A stretch of 64,000 nucleotides of DNA from Aeromicrobium wangtongii (GTDB lineage: Bacteria > Actinomycetota > Actinomycetes > Propionibacteriales > Nocardioidaceae), in contig NZ_CP102173.1 in assembly GCF_024584515.1 (NCBI RefSeq), positions 2,666,001 to 2,730,000 on the forward strand. The letters run 5' to 3'. The notes under the pieces were generated by a model, which ran no database searches, was not told where the DNA came from, and saw only the letters and a list, made by a program, of their open reading frames with translations. The position numbers and the translations under genes are program-made. Below are positions 20,662-29,715 of the stretch, in pieces; within the stretch, counting starts at the first letter, position 1, and every line of letters begins with the position of its first letter.

Positions 20662-20695
20662 GAGGGACGCACCCGGTCTCCCGGATGCGCCCCTC
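20662..20695 (-). terminator. Hairpin downstream of rho
   Basis: GAGGG-N-CGCA-N-CCG pairs with CGG-N-TGCG-N-CCCTC, beginning 15 nt after the rho stop. There is no U-run, as is common for actinobacterial terminators. Confidence 0.6.
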
Positions 20696-20709
20696 GTCGT
20701 GGGACGCGG

Positions 20710-22779
20710 TCAGCTCTTGCGCGCGGCGCCGTCCTTCAGCGTCGTGTTGACCTGCATCAGGAACTCGGCGTTGCCCGGCGACTTCTTGAGCTGGTCCAGC
20801 ACGAGCTCGAGGCCCTGCTGGCTGTCCTGCTCGGCCAGCGACCGGCGCAGCTTCCAGATCACGTCGAGCTCGGCCTTGGGCATCAGCAGCTCCTCGCGGC
20901 GGGTGCTCGACGCGACCAGGTCGATGGCCGGGAAGATGCGCTTGTCGGCCAGGTCGCGGCGCAGGCGCAGCTCCCAGTTGGCGGCACCCTTGAACTCCTC
21001 GAAGATCGCCTCGTCCGTGCGCGAGCCGGTCTCGACCAGCGCGGTGGCCACGATGGTGAGCGAGCCGCCGTCCTCGAGGTTGCGGGCCGCGCCGAAGAAC
21101 TGCTTGGCGGGGTGGAGCGCCGAGGAGTCGACGCCACCGGACACGACGCGTCCGGACGTCGGGGCCGTCTGGTTGTACGCGCGTCCGAGCCGCGTGATGC
21201 CGTCCAGCAGCACGACGACGTCGTGCCCCAGCTCGACGAGACGCTTGGCGCGCTCGATCGCGAGCTCGGCGACCATCGTGTGATCCGAGGCCGGGCGGTC
21301 GAACGTCGAGGCGATGACCTCGCCCTTGACGCTGCGCTGGAAGTCGGTGACCTCCTCGGGTCGCTCGTCGACCAGGACGATCATCAGGTGGCACTCGGGG
21401 TTGTTGGCCGTGATCGCGTTGGCGAGCTGCTGCATGGCCATGGTCTTGCCGGCCTTGGGCGGCGAGACGATCAGGCCACGCTGTCCCTTGCCGATCGGGG
21501 CGACCAGGTCGATGATCCGGCCGGCGACCCCACCGGCCTCGCCCTCGAGGTGCAGACGCTCGGAGGGGTGCAGCGGCGTGAGCTTGGAGAACTCGACCCG
21601 CTTGTTGGCCTCCTCGAGGCTCATCCCGTTGACCGAGTCGATCTTGACCATCGGGTTGAACTTCTCCTTGCGCTCGCCCTCACGGGGCTGGCGCACCTGG
21701 CCGACGACGGCGTCCCCGCGGCGAAGGCCCCACTTGCGGACCATGGAGAGCGAGACGTACACGTCGTTGTCGCTGGGCAGGTAACCCGTCGTGCGCACGA
21801 AGGCGTAGTTGTCCAGGATGTCCAGGATGCCGGCGGCGGGCACCAGGACGTCGTCCTCGGTGTAGGAGGTGTCGACGTCGAGGGTGCCGCGTCCGGCGCC
21901 GGCGTTGCGGTTGCGTCCGCGACGGTTGCGGCGACGTCCGCCCATCTCGTCGTCCTCATCGGTGGCCGGACCGTTGTGCTGACGGCCCTGGGCCGCGGCG
22001 CCGGCCTGGTTGTTCTGGCCGTTCTGCTGGCGGTTGGTGTGACCGCCCTTGTCGCGCTCGCCCTGGTTGCGCTCACCCTTGTCGCGATCGCCCTGGTTGC
22101 GCTCACCCTTGTCGCGATCGCCCTGGTTGCGCTCACCCTGGTTGCGCTCACCCTTGTCGCGATCGCCCTGGTTGCGCTCACCCTGGTTGCGGTTGCGGTT
22201 GCGCGAGCGGTTGTTGCCGCCCTCGTTGTCCTCGTCCTTGACGGAGTCGTCGGCGGACGAGTTGTCGCTCCGGCCGTGCGATGCCGAGTCGGACTGGTCA
22301 GCGCTGTCGTCCTTTGCGGACTTGTCGTTCTTGGGGGCCTTGGCGGTCTTCGCGGCGCGGGCCGGCTTGTCGTCCTTCTCGGGGGCGTCGACCTTCTCGG
22401 CGTCATCGGCCTTGGCCGGCGCGGCTGCCTTGGCACGGCGCGCACGGGCGGGCTTCTCGGCCTTGGCCGGTGCCTCGTCGGTGGCGGGTGCGGTCTTCGC
22501 GTCGGGGACCACAGCGGCGGGCGGCGTCGTGTCGACGGCCTTGCCCGACGCCGCCTTGACAGCAGCCTTCGTGGAGGTGCCCGCATCGCCGCGGGCGATC
22601 TTGATGGCGTCGATGAGAGCGCCCTTGCGCATCTTCTCGGCGCCGGTGATGCCGAGCTCGGAGGCGATGTCCTGCAGCTCGGCGAGCACCTTGCCACCGA
22701 GTCCGCCGCTGGTGCGCTTGGGGGCGGAGGACGCCGCTACGGGCGTGGAGGCATCAGGTGTCGTGGTGGTGTCAGTCAC
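20710..22779 (-). CDS. rho: Transcription termination factor Rho with long disordered insert
   Basis: The 689-residue RNA helicase hexamer ends transcription. An N-terminal Rho_N helical domain (about 25-75; LAELQDIASELGITGAEKMRKG) is followed by about 200 low-complexity residues: first alanine- and lysine-rich, then an Asn/Arg/Asp/Gly tract with repeated ERNQGDRDKG units (about 195-245). The RNA-binding and ATPase domains follow, with the P-loop SPPKAGKT and a GGVDSSALHPAKQFFGAARN segment. Such inserts are typical of actinobacterial Rho. Start GTG 22779 has AAAGGA 6 nt upstream. A leader of about 150 nt precedes it, with a SigR-type promoter and a hairpin. Confidence 0.96.
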   Translation of the reverse strand: MTDTTTTPDASTPVAASSAPKRTSGGLGGKVLAELQDIASELGITGAEKMRKGALIDAIKIARGDAGTSTKAAVKAASGKAVDTTPPAAVVPDAKTAPATDEAPAKAEKPARARRAKAAAPAKADDAEKVDAPEKDDKPARAAKTAKAPKNDKSAKDDSADQSDSASHGRSDNSSADDSVKDEDNEGGNNRSRNRNRNQGERNQGDRDKGERNQGERNQGDRDKGERNQGDRDKGERNQGERDKGGHTNRQQNGQNNQAGAAAQGRQHNGPATDEDDEMGGRRRNRRGRNRNAGAGRGTLDVDTSYTEDDVLVPAAGILDILDNYAFVRTTGYLPSDNDVYVSLSMVRKWGLRRGDAVVGQVRQPREGERKEKFNPMVKIDSVNGMSLEEANKRVEFSKLTPLHPSERLHLEGEAGGVAGRIIDLVAPIGKGQRGLIVSPPKAGKTMAMQQLANAITANNPECHLMIVLVDERPEEVTDFQRSVKGEVIASTFDRPASDHTMVAELAIERAKRLVELGHDVVVLLDGITRLGRAYNQTAPTSGRVVSGGVDSSALHPAKQFFGAARNLEDGGSLTIVATALVETGSRTDEAIFEEFKGAANWELRLRRDLADKRIFPAIDLVASSTRREELLMPKAELDVIWKLRRSLAEQDSQQGLELVLDQLKKSPGNAEFLMQVNTTLKDGAARKS
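22049..22195 (-). repeat. In-frame repeats in rho encoding ERNQG/DRDKG units
   Basis: Alternating 15-bp units encode GERNQ and GDRDK pentapeptides, joined in different orders about ten times. The near-identical DNA suggests expansion by slippage or recombination, so length probably varies between strains. Confidence 0.85.
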
Positions 22780-22927
22780 GTAGTTTCCTTTGGATGAGGC
22801 CACACGGCCAGTGCTCCGGGAAGCCGGATCGCATCAAAGCGGGGCCCGTATCTGACGGGCAGCTCGCGTGGCGCTGCTCACTTGCGTTGTCACGTGTCGG
22901 GGAGTTGAACTCGACTCCGACTTGTCC

Positions 22928-22958
22928 ACCATAACATCACGGCGTCGCGGCGTATTCC
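22928..22958 (-). promoter_or_regulatory. rho promoter region with exact SigR consensus
   Basis: On the minus strand GGAAT (22958-22954) and GTT (22935-22933) are separated by exactly 18 bp, the SigR consensus of Streptomyces. An overlapping TATGGT (22933-22928) could serve as a housekeeping -10. The leader to GTG 22779 contains a GTCGG/GGAGT-type hairpin around 22896-22921. Confidence 0.6.
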
Positions 22959-22977
22959 ATTCAAGACGTCTTGGCAG

Positions 22978-23859
22978 CTAGGGCCGGACGACCGTCGCGC
23001 CGTCTGCGTCGACGGCCAGCTCGTGCACGGTCCACCCCTGCGGAGCGGCCTCGGCCACCCCCCGCGCGAAGGCCAGGACCGTGGGTCCGGCTCCGGAGAT
23101 GATGGTCGGCACGCCGTCGACGCGCAGCTGCCGCAGCAGCTTGTACGAGTCGGGCATCGCCTCGGCGCGGTAGGACTGGTGGATCCGGTCCTCGGTCGCG
23201 GAGATCAGCCGGTGCGGCCGGCCGGTCAAGGCCGCGACGAGCAGCGCCGAGCGTCCTGCGTTGAGCGCCGCGTCCCGGTGCGGCACCGTCTCGGGCAGCA
23301 GCCCTCGGGCCTTGGCAGTCGACACCGCCGACGGCGGGATGAACACCGTGACGTCCACATCGGTCGTGAGGCGCTCGACCTCGGCCGCGGCCCCGTCGAT
23401 CCAGGCGATCGTGAGACCGCCGAAGAACGCGGCGGCGACGTTGTCGGGATGGCCCTCCAGGTCGACCGCCAGCTGGTAGGCGGCGGCGTCGTCCAGCAGC
23501 TCGTCGCCACCGTCGACCATGGCGCGGGCCAGGACGATGCCGCCGACGATCGCGGCGGCCGACGAGCCGAGCCCGCGTCCGTGCGGGATGACGTTGACGC
23601 ACGTCAGGCGCAGGCCGGGCGGGCGTCCGCCCATCAGGTCGAAGGCCGCGTGCATCGCCTCGACGACCAGGTGCGTCTCGTCGAGCGGGACGCCGTCCTT
23701 GCCCTCACCGGAGACCCGGACCTCCAAGCCGTCGTCGATGACCTCGGCGGTGATCTCGTCGTGCAGTGCCACGGCAAGGCCCAGCGCGTCGAAGCCAGGA
23801 CCCAGGTTGGCGCTGGAGGCCGGGACCCGGACGGTGACCGGCCCGTCGACGAAGCTCAC
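22978..23859 (-). CDS. thrB: Homoserine kinase
   Basis: This 293-residue GHMP kinase phosphorylates homoserine on the way to threonine. The family motifs are present: [16 protein letters not shown] (about 12-27), the ATP loop [16 protein letters not shown] (around 92-107) and the C-terminal [14 protein letters not shown] 23859 overlaps the thrC stop (GTGA), so hom-thrC-thrB is a coupled operon. Its end lies 20 bp from the promoter region of rho. Confidence 0.96.
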   Translation of the reverse strand: MSFVDGPVTVRVPASSANLGPGFDALGLAVALHDEITAEVIDDGLEVRVSGEGKDGVPLDETHLVVEAMHAAFDLMGGRPPGLRLTCVNVIPHGRGLGSSAAAIVGGIVLARAMVDGGDELLDDAAAYQLAVDLEGHPDNVAAAFFGGLTIAWIDGAAAEVERLTTDVDVTVFIPPSAVSTAKARGLLPETVPHRDAALNAGRSALLVAALTGRPHRLISATEDRIHQSYRAEAMPDSYKLLRQLRVDGVPTIISGAGPTVLAFARGVAEAAPQGWTVHELAVDADGATVVRP

Positions 23860-24920
23860 GCGAGCCCGGCGGCTGCCGCGGCGGCGTCGACGTCCGCGTC
23901 GATGATGGCGTCGACCAGTGCGCCGACGCCCGACAGCGCCGTGTCGATGTCTTTGAGGCCGTGACCCGTGACGGTCACCGCGATCGTCTGGCCTGCCTCG
24001 ACCTCACCGGCCGCAGCGGCGGCGAGCAGCCCGGCGACGCCGGCTGCCGACGCGGGCTCGACGAAGATGCCCTCATGGGACGCGAGGTCGCGCTGGGCCT
24101 GCAGGATCTGCTCGTCGCTGACCGACGCGATGCGTCCGCCGGACTCGTCGCGGGCGGCCGTCGCGAGGTGCCACGAGGCCGGGTTGCCGATGCGGATGGC
24201 CGTCGCGATCGTCTCGGGCAGCGCGATCGGCGCGCCCTGCACGATCGGGTCGGCGCCCTGGGCCTGGAAGCCCCACATCGCGGGGGTGCGGGTCGCGATG
24301 CCGGCGTCGGCGTACTCGCGGTAGCCCAGCCAGTAGGCCGAGATGTTGCCGGCGTTGCCGACCGGCAGGACGTGCAGGTCAGGGGTCGCGCCGAGGGCGT
24401 CGACGATCTCGAAGGCGGCGGTCTTCTGCCCCTGCAGGCGCACGGGGTTGACCGAGTTGACCAGCGCGACCGGATAGTGGTCGGCCAGCGCGCGCGACAG
24501 CTGCAGGCACTCGTCGAATCCGCCGCGGACCTGGATCACCTCGGCGCCGTGCATCACGGCCTGCGCCATCTTGCCCGCGGCGATCTTGCCGTGCGGCACG
24601 AGAACGATCGGGGTCAGCCCGGCCTGCGCGGCGTAGGCGGTCATGGAGGCCGAGGTGTTGCCGGTCGAGGCGCACACGACGGCCTTGGCACCCTCACCGA
24701 CGGCGACCGAGACTGCCGCGGTCATGCCGCGGTCCTTGAACGAGCCCGTGGGGTTGCTGCCCTCGACCTTGATCCACACGTCGCCGCGCACGATGCCCGA
24801 CAGCCACTTGGAGTGCACGAGCGGCGTGCCGCCCTCCCCCAGCGTGACGACGGGGGTCTCGGGGGTCACCGGGAGCCACTCGCGGTACTCCTCGATGACG
24901 CCTCTCCACAGATGTGCCAT
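23856..24920 (-). CDS. thrC: Threonine synthase
   Basis: This 354-residue PLP enzyme converts O-phosphohomoserine to threonine. The PLP lysine lies in [11 protein letters not shown] (about residues 56-66) and the phosphate loop is PVGNAGNIS. It is the short actinobacterial form without the N-terminal domain of the E. coli enzyme. ATG 24920 shares a base with the hom stop (TGATG), and the gene overlaps thrB downstream. Confidence 0.96.
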   Translation of the reverse strand: MAHLWRGVIEEYREWLPVTPETPVVTLGEGGTPLVHSKWLSGIVRGDVWIKVEGSNPTGSFKDRGMTAAVSVAVGEGAKAVVCASTGNTSASMTAYAAQAGLTPIVLVPHGKIAAGKMAQAVMHGAEVIQVRGGFDECLQLSRALADHYPVALVNSVNPVRLQGQKTAAFEIVDALGATPDLHVLPVGNAGNISAYWLGYREYADAGIATRTPAMWGFQAQGADPIVQGAPIALPETIATAIRIGNPASWHLATAARDESGGRIASVSDEQILQAQRDLASHEGIFVEPASAAGVAGLLAAAAAGEVEAGQTIAVTVTGHGLKDIDTALSGVGALVDAIIDADVDAAAAAAGLA

Positions 24921-26239
24921 CAGAATCCTCCCTCGACGCGCATCACCGATGTCACGTCTCGAACCATGTCCAGCTCCCGCAGCGAGGCGACGGTCGCCGA
25001 CAGGGCGGCGTCCTGCGCCTCGTGCGTCACGATGACCAGCTGGGCGTCCGACCCGCTGCCCTCCTGACGCACCGTCTTGATCGAGACGCCGTACTCGGCG
25101 AAGGCGCCGGCGACCGAGGCCAGCACACCGGCACGGTCGTCGACGTCGATCGACACGTGGTAGCGGGTGCGGGCCCGTCCCATGTCGAGCACCTCGAGCT
25201 GGGCGTGCGTCGACTCACCGGGCCCGAACACGTTGCTGCGTCGGTTGCGGGCCACCGAGACCACATCGCCCAGGACCGCGCTGGCCGTCGGCGCGCCGCC
25301 GGCACCCGGGCCGTAGAACATCAGCTCGCCGGCCGACTCGCTCTCGACGAACACCGCGTTGTAGGCACCGCGGACGCTGGCCAGCGGGTGTGTCTGCGGG
25401 ATCATCGCCGGGTGCACACGGGCCGACACGGCCTCGCCATCGGGGGTCTCGTGGCGCTCGCAGATCGCGAGCAGCTTGACGACGCACCCCATCTCCTCGG
25501 CCGACCGGACATCGGCAGCGGTGACGTCGGTGATGCCCTCACGGTGCACGTCGCCGATCGTGACCCGGGTGTGGAAGGCCAGGCCGGCCAGGATCGCGGC
25601 CTTCGAGGCGGCGTCGAATCCCTCGATGTCGGCGGTCGGATCAGCCTCGGCGTAGCCGAGGCGCTGGGCCTCGTCGAGTGCCTCGGAGAAGCCCTGACCC
25701 GTCGTGGTCATGGCGTCGAGGATGAAGTTGGTGGTGCCGTTGACGATGCCCAGCACCCGCTCGACGCGGTCGCCGGCCAGCGACTCGCGCAGGGGCCGGA
25801 CGATCGGGATCGCGCCGGCGACGGCGGCCTCGAAGTACAGGTCACGCTCGGCCTTGTCGGCTGCCTCGAACAGCGTCGCGCCGTCCTCGGCGAGCAGTGC
25901 CTTGTTGGCCGTGACGACCGATGCACCGTGGTCCAGCGCCGTCAGGATCAGCTCACGGGCCGGCTCGATGCCACCGATGACCTCGATCACGACGTCGATG
26001 TCGCCGCGCGAGACCAGTCCCATGGCATCGGTCGTGAACAGCTCGTCGGGCAGGTCCAGCTCGCGGGCGCGGCCCAGCCTCCGCACGGCGATGCCGGCCA
26101 GCTCCATCGGCGCGCCGACCCGCTGGGCCAGCTCGTCGGCGTCCCGCGTCAGCAGCCGCGCGACCTCCGTGCCGACGACTCCGCAGCCCAACAGGGCGAC
26201 TCGGAGCGGACGTCCGGGGGTCCACGAGGAGGTGCTCAC
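24920..26239 (-). CDS. hom: Homoserine dehydrogenase with ACT domain
   Basis: This 439-residue enzyme reduces aspartate semialdehyde to homoserine. It begins with the Rossmann motif [15 protein letters not shown] (about 16-30), has the catalytic domain with [10 protein letters not shown] and [18 protein letters not shown], and ends with an ACT domain (about residues 355-430; [20 protein letters not shown]) for allosteric threonine control. GTG 26239 follows a TACGCT hexamer by 6 nt, so the mRNA is probably leaderless. First gene of hom-thrC-thrB. In many actinobacteria lysA lies directly upstream; here an accessory block intervenes. Confidence 0.96.
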   Translation of the reverse strand: MSTSSWTPGRPLRVALLGCGVVGTEVARLLTRDADELAQRVGAPMELAGIAVRRLGRARELDLPDELFTTDAMGLVSRGDIDVVIEVIGGIEPARELILTALDHGASVVTANKALLAEDGATLFEAADKAERDLYFEAAVAGAIPIVRPLRESLAGDRVERVLGIVNGTTNFILDAMTTTGQGFSEALDEAQRLGYAEADPTADIEGFDAASKAAILAGLAFHTRVTIGDVHREGITDVTAADVRSAEEMGCVVKLLAICERHETPDGEAVSARVHPAMIPQTHPLASVRGAYNAVFVESESAGELMFYGPGAGGAPTASAVLGDVVSVARNRRSNVFGPGESTHAQLEVLDMGRARTRYHVSIDVDDRAGVLASVAGAFAEYGVSIKTVRQEGSGSDAQLVIVTHEAQDAALSATVASLRELDMVRDVTSVMRVEGGF

Positions 26240-26245
26240 CGGGCA

Positions 26246-26251
26246 AGCGTA
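26246..26251 (-). promoter_or_regulatory. -10 hexamer TACGCT, leaderless hom-thrC-thrB operon
   Basis: TACGCT on the minus strand ends 6 nt before GTG 26239. Confidence 0.55.
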
Positions 26252-26356
26252 TCGGCGACGACGTCATCCCGGTCCACTCCCCTCGCTGGGCGAGACATCC
26301 ATGCACTGAGCCACCGGTGCCCGCGACTCAGGCCCGAGCAAGACATCGTGTCTGAC

Positions 26357-26362
26357 TAGGAT
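26357..26362 (+). promoter_or_regulatory. Candidate -10 of the repeat-containing secreted protein
   Basis: TAGGAT lies about 64 bp before ATG 26427, implying a leader of roughly 55-60 nt. Unlike its neighbours, this gene also has a strong Shine-Dalgarno sequence (GGAGG). Confidence 0.4.
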
Positions 26363-26426
26363 CTGCCCGGCGGGGTCAACGGCTTCCGCCTGATCTGCTT
26401 GCACGATTGGTTCTGGGAGGACCTCG

Positions 26427-28640
26427 ATGACCATTCCACTAGTCCACCGCCCGAGGCGCCGATCGACGGCGCTCGTCGGCGCCGTCGTCGCGATCTGCCT
26501 GGCCCTGACCGGCTTGACGGCGCAGTCGGCGTCGGCAGCCGACACGGGCTCGATCACCGGCGCGGTGTTCACGCAGGCCGTCGGCGGAGCAAAGACACCG
26601 GTCACCGGGGGGTACATCTTCCTGCACCGCCTGAACGCCGACGGCTACTACGACAGCGTCGACAGCGATCCCACCGATCCGGGGACCGACGGCTACCCCT
26701 TCACCGGCAGCACGTTCGAGCTCGGCGGACTGGCGGCCGGCACCTACACGTTCGAGGTGGCCAGCGTCGGCACCAACGATGCCAAGTTGTACCAGCGCGA
26801 GTACTACAACGACGCCGAGTACCTCCACGACGCGACGCCCATCCAGGTCGGGACGACCCGGGTGCAGCTCCCCGACATGGTGCTGGAGCAGGCCGGTCAG
26901 ATCTCCGGAAGGGTCACCGACGCGGCCGGCAAACCACTGGCCGGCGCCAGCGTGATGTTCGAGCGCACCAGGTCCGGCGGCAGCAAGGGCGTGCAGACCG
27001 ATGCCAACGGCTACTACACCTCCGTCCAGGATCCCGGCGAGGGATTCGGTGAGGGTCTGGTCAGAGGCGACTACCGCGTCGTCGCCTCCAAGTACAGCTC
27101 CTCGTCCGACCCGGACGCGCCGTCGTACGAAGCCGAGTACTGGAACAACGCGACCAGCTATGACAGCGCCACGGCCGTGACCGTGCAGCCCGGCAAGACC
27201 GCCACCAACATCAACTTCACGCTCGCTGAGGCGCCCCGCGTCCGGCTGACCGTCAAGGATCCGGCCGGCAACCCGGTGCCGAACGCCGATGTCGGCATCT
27301 ACTTCTTCAACGAGGGCGCGTGGGCCCCGTACGCCGCGGGCCCGAACGTGACGGGCCCCGACGGCGTCTACCGCAAGACGGTCCGGATCGGAGAGCGCTA
27401 CAAGTTCTTCATCGAGCCTCCGGCCGGCGTCGGCGGAGTCACGGAGTGGTACGACAACGCGTACTCCGAGGCCACGGCACGCGAGGTCAAGGCCACCTCG
27501 CACGGTGAAGTCATCGACATCGAGATCAAGCTCGGCCCCGCGCCCGTGGTCGACGGCTCGACGCCCACCATCACCGGGACACCCCAGGTCGGCCAGCAGC
27601 TCACCGCGAACCCCGGCACCTGGGGACCGGAAGGCGTCAAGCTCGCCTACCAGTGGTTCGCGAGCGGAACACCCATCCAGGGCGCCACACAGGCCACGTA
27701 CACGCCCTCGATCGGCGACGCCACCAAGGCCCTCACCGTGCGGGTCACCGGCACCCTCGCCAACCACACCACCACGGTCAAGACGTCCGCAGCGACGGCC
27801 CCAGTGGCGACACCCGCGGTCGTCGGCTCGACGCCCACCATCACCGGGACACCCGAGGTCGGCCAGCAGCTCACCGCGAACCCCGGCACCTGGGGACCGG
27901 CAGGCGTCAAGCTCGCCTACCAGTGGTTCGCGAACGGAACACCCATCCAGGGCGCCACACAGGCCACGTACACGCCCTCGATCGACGACGCCACCAAGGC
28001 CATCACCGTGCGGGTCACCGGCACCCTCGCCAACCACACCACCACGGTCAAGACGTCCGCAGCGACGGCCCCAGTGGCGACACCGCCCGTGGTCGCTCCC
28101 GTCGTCACGGGAGCTGCCCCGGTGATCAGCGGGACGCCCCGCAGCGGCAGCACGCTGGTCGCCTCGCCCGGCGCCTGGGGTCCGGCAGGCGTCTCGGTGG
28201 CCTATCAGTGGCTCGCCAACGGCGCCCCGATCCCGGGGGCCACCGGCGCACAGCTCCGGCTGACCAATGCGCAGGCCGGCAAGCGGATCACCGTGACCAC
28301 CACCGGATCGCTCCCCGGGGCTGCACCGGTCACCACGACGTCCGCGGCGACGTCGGCCGTCAAGGGCGTGCTGACCCCCAAGAAGGTCTCGATCACCGGC
28401 ACGGCCAAGGTCGGCAAGAAGCTGCGTGCCAAGACGAGCTCGTGGGGTCCGTCCCCGGTCAGGTCCAGCTACACCTGGTACCGCAACGGCAAGCGGATCC
28501 CGGGGCAGACGAAGAGCACGTACACGTTGCGCAAGGCCGATGCCGGCAAGCGCATCACGGTGCGCATCACCCGCACCAAGAGCAACTACGTCAGTGCCAA
28601 GAAGGTGAGCGCGAAGACCGGCAAGGTCAAGAAGAAGTAG
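26427..28640 (+). CDS. Large secreted repeat protein (carboxypeptidase-regulatory-like plus Ig-like repeats)
   Basis: This 737-residue exported protein has a signal peptide with a basic start (RPRRRS) and cleavage near AQSASAA (about residue 38). Residues 40-370 hold about three carboxypeptidase-regulatory-like beta-sandwich units (for example GQISGRVTDAAGKPLAGASV). From about 376 there are four repeats of roughly 90 residues built on GTPxVGxxLxAxPGxWGP...YQW...G; the first two are almost identical in DNA. The C-terminus is lysine-rich and lacks an LPXTG motif or membrane anchor, so it is probably released or held by charge. GGAGG precedes ATG 26427. No enzymatic motif is seen; a cell-surface or matrix role is inferred. 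Confidence 0.85.
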   Translation: MTIPLVHRPRRRSTALVGAVVAICLALTGLTAQSASAADTGSITGAVFTQAVGGAKTPVTGGYIFLHRLNADGYYDSVDSDPTDPGTDGYPFTGSTFELGGLAAGTYTFEVASVGTNDAKLYQREYYNDAEYLHDATPIQVGTTRVQLPDMVLEQAGQISGRVTDAAGKPLAGASVMFERTRSGGSKGVQTDANGYYTSVQDPGEGFGEGLVRGDYRVVASKYSSSSDPDAPSYEAEYWNNATSYDSATAVTVQPGKTATNINFTLAEAPRVRLTVKDPAGNPVPNADVGIYFFNEGAWAPYAAGPNVTGPDGVYRKTVRIGERYKFFIEPPAGVGGVTEWYDNAYSEATAREVKATSHGEVIDIEIKLGPAPVVDGSTPTITGTPQVGQQLTANPGTWGPEGVKLAYQWFASGTPIQGATQATYTPSIGDATKALTVRVTGTLANHTTTVKTSAATAPVATPAVVGSTPTITGTPEVGQQLTANPGTWGPAGVKLAYQWFANGTPIQGATQATYTPSIDDATKAITVRVTGTLANHTTTVKTSAATAPVATPPVVAPVVTGAAPVISGTPRSGSTLVASPGAWGPAGVSVAYQWLANGAPIPGATGAQLRLTNAQAGKRITVTTTGSLPGAAPVTTTSAATSAVKGVLTPKKVSITGTAKVGKKLRAKTSSWGPSPVRSSYTWYRNGKRIPGQTKSTYTLRKADAGKRITVRITRTKSNYVSAKKVSAKTGKVKKK
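27555..28094 (+). repeat. 270-bp tandem duplication inside the secreted repeat protein
   Basis: Two consecutive 270-bp units (27555-27824 and 27825-28094), each encoding one 90-residue Ig-like repeat, differ at only about a dozen positions. Two further repeats downstream are diverged, so this duplication is recent. Confidence 0.9.
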
Positions 28641-28644
28641 CGCC

Positions 28645-28681
28645 CGGTCGGTGCCGCGGGCCCCCGCCGCGGCACCGACCG
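28645..28681 (+). terminator. Strong hairpin after the secreted repeat protein
   Basis: A perfect 15-bp stem (28645-28659 with 28667-28681) with a 7-nt loop starts 4 nt after the stop at 28640. There is no U-run. Confidence 0.7.
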
Positions 28682-28701
28682 TCGGGTGCGAGGGTGTACG
28701 C

Positions 28702-29403
28702 GTGCCTGCCCCACCCGAGCCCCCTGACCCGGGCGATCGGCGACAGTCGTGCAGAGCCGGGTTCCGCGCCGCGATGCCGTACTCCGCGGTCGGCTTCCTG
28801 CTGTCGATGTCCTTTGGCATCGTTGCCCGCGAGGCCGGGTTCTCGGCCGTCGCGGCGATCGTCATGTCGGCGATCGTGTTCGCCGGATCCGCGCAGTTCG
28901 CCGCGGTGTCGATCATCGCCTCGGGCGGAACCGCCGGGGCCGCGGTCGCCGCCGCCGCGCTGATGAACTCGCGATTCCTGCCGATGGGCATCGCCCTGGG
29001 GCCGTCCCTGCCCGGCGGCCCCGTCGTGCGCGCGGCCCAGGGACAGGCCGTGATCGACGCGTCGTGGGCGATGTCCAACCGCGGCGACGGGACGTTCGAC
29101 CGCTGGTTCCTGTTCGCGTCGACCGCCCCGCAGTACCTCACCTGGATCGCCGGGACGGCATGCGGGGCGCTGGGCGGCGACCTGTTCCGCGATCCCTCCC
29201 GCTTCGGGCTCGACGCGATCTACCCGACGTTCTTCCTGGCCCTGCTGATCGCCGAGATCAAGGATCGGACGACGCTGGCCGTCGCCGCGACCGGCGGCCT
29301 CGTGGCGCTCAGCCTGGTCCAGGTCGCGCCGCCGGGACTGCCCGTGCTGGCCGCCAGCCTCGTCGCCCTGTGGGGACTGCGCCGGGACAGGGGCACCGCG
29401 TGA
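28702..29403 (+). CDS. AzlC family branched-chain amino acid exporter, large subunit
   Basis: This protein of about 233 residues has seven to eight transmembrane helices. AzlC features are clear: PYSAVGFLLSMSFG, IVFAGSAQFAAVSII (around residues 65-80), the LMNSRFLPMGIALGP segment and a final IYPTFFLALLIAEI helix. With AzlD it forms an export system for branched-chain amino acids. GTG 28702 is chosen as the first start after the upstream terminator; an alternative at 28651 would overlap that hairpin. It overlaps azlD by 4 bp. Confidence 0.88.
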   Translation: MPAPPEPPDPGDRRQSCRAGFRAAMPYSAVGFLLSMSFGIVAREAGFSAVAAIVMSAIVFAGSAQFAAVSIIASGGTAGAAVAAAALMNSRFLPMGIALGPSLPGGPVVRAAQGQAVIDASWAMSNRGDGTFDRWFLFASTAPQYLTWIAGTACGALGGDLFRDPSRFGLDAIYPTFFLALLIAEIKDRTTLAVAATGGLVALSLVQVAPPGLPVLAASLVALWGLRRDRGTA

Positions 29404-29711
29404 CCGCGACCATCTGGTGGACCATCGCCGGGTGCGCCCTGGTCACCGCGGTCATCAAGGCCATCGGCCCGGTGGCGCTGGGCGGCCGGGACCTGCCGCC
29501 CAGGCTGGTCGGCGTCATTGCCCTGATGGCGCCCGCGCTGCTCGCAGCACTGGTCCTCACCAGCACGTTCGCGGTCGGCGACGAGTGGCGGATCGGCGCG
29601 AGCACCGTCGGCGTGGCCGTGGCCGGCGTCATCCTGTGGCGACGCGGTCCGCTCCTGCTGGCCGTCGTGACCGCGGTCGCCGTCACCGCCCTGCTGCGGG
29701 CCGTGACCTAG
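29400..29711 (+). CDS. AzlD family branched-chain amino acid transport protein, small subunit
   Basis: This 103-residue protein has three to four transmembrane helices and the AzlD pattern of an early conserved segment (AIGPVALGGRDLPPRLVGVI) and a central APALLAALVLTSTF helix. GTG 29400 overlaps the azlC stop (GTGA), as expected for a two-subunit exporter. It ends 4 bp from the convergent MFS gene. Confidence 0.9.
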   Translation: MTATIWWTIAGCALVTAVIKAIGPVALGGRDLPPRLVGVIALMAPALLAALVLTSTFAVGDEWRIGASTVGVAVAGVILWRRGPLLLAVVTAVAVTALLRAVT

Positions 29712-29715
29712 ACGT

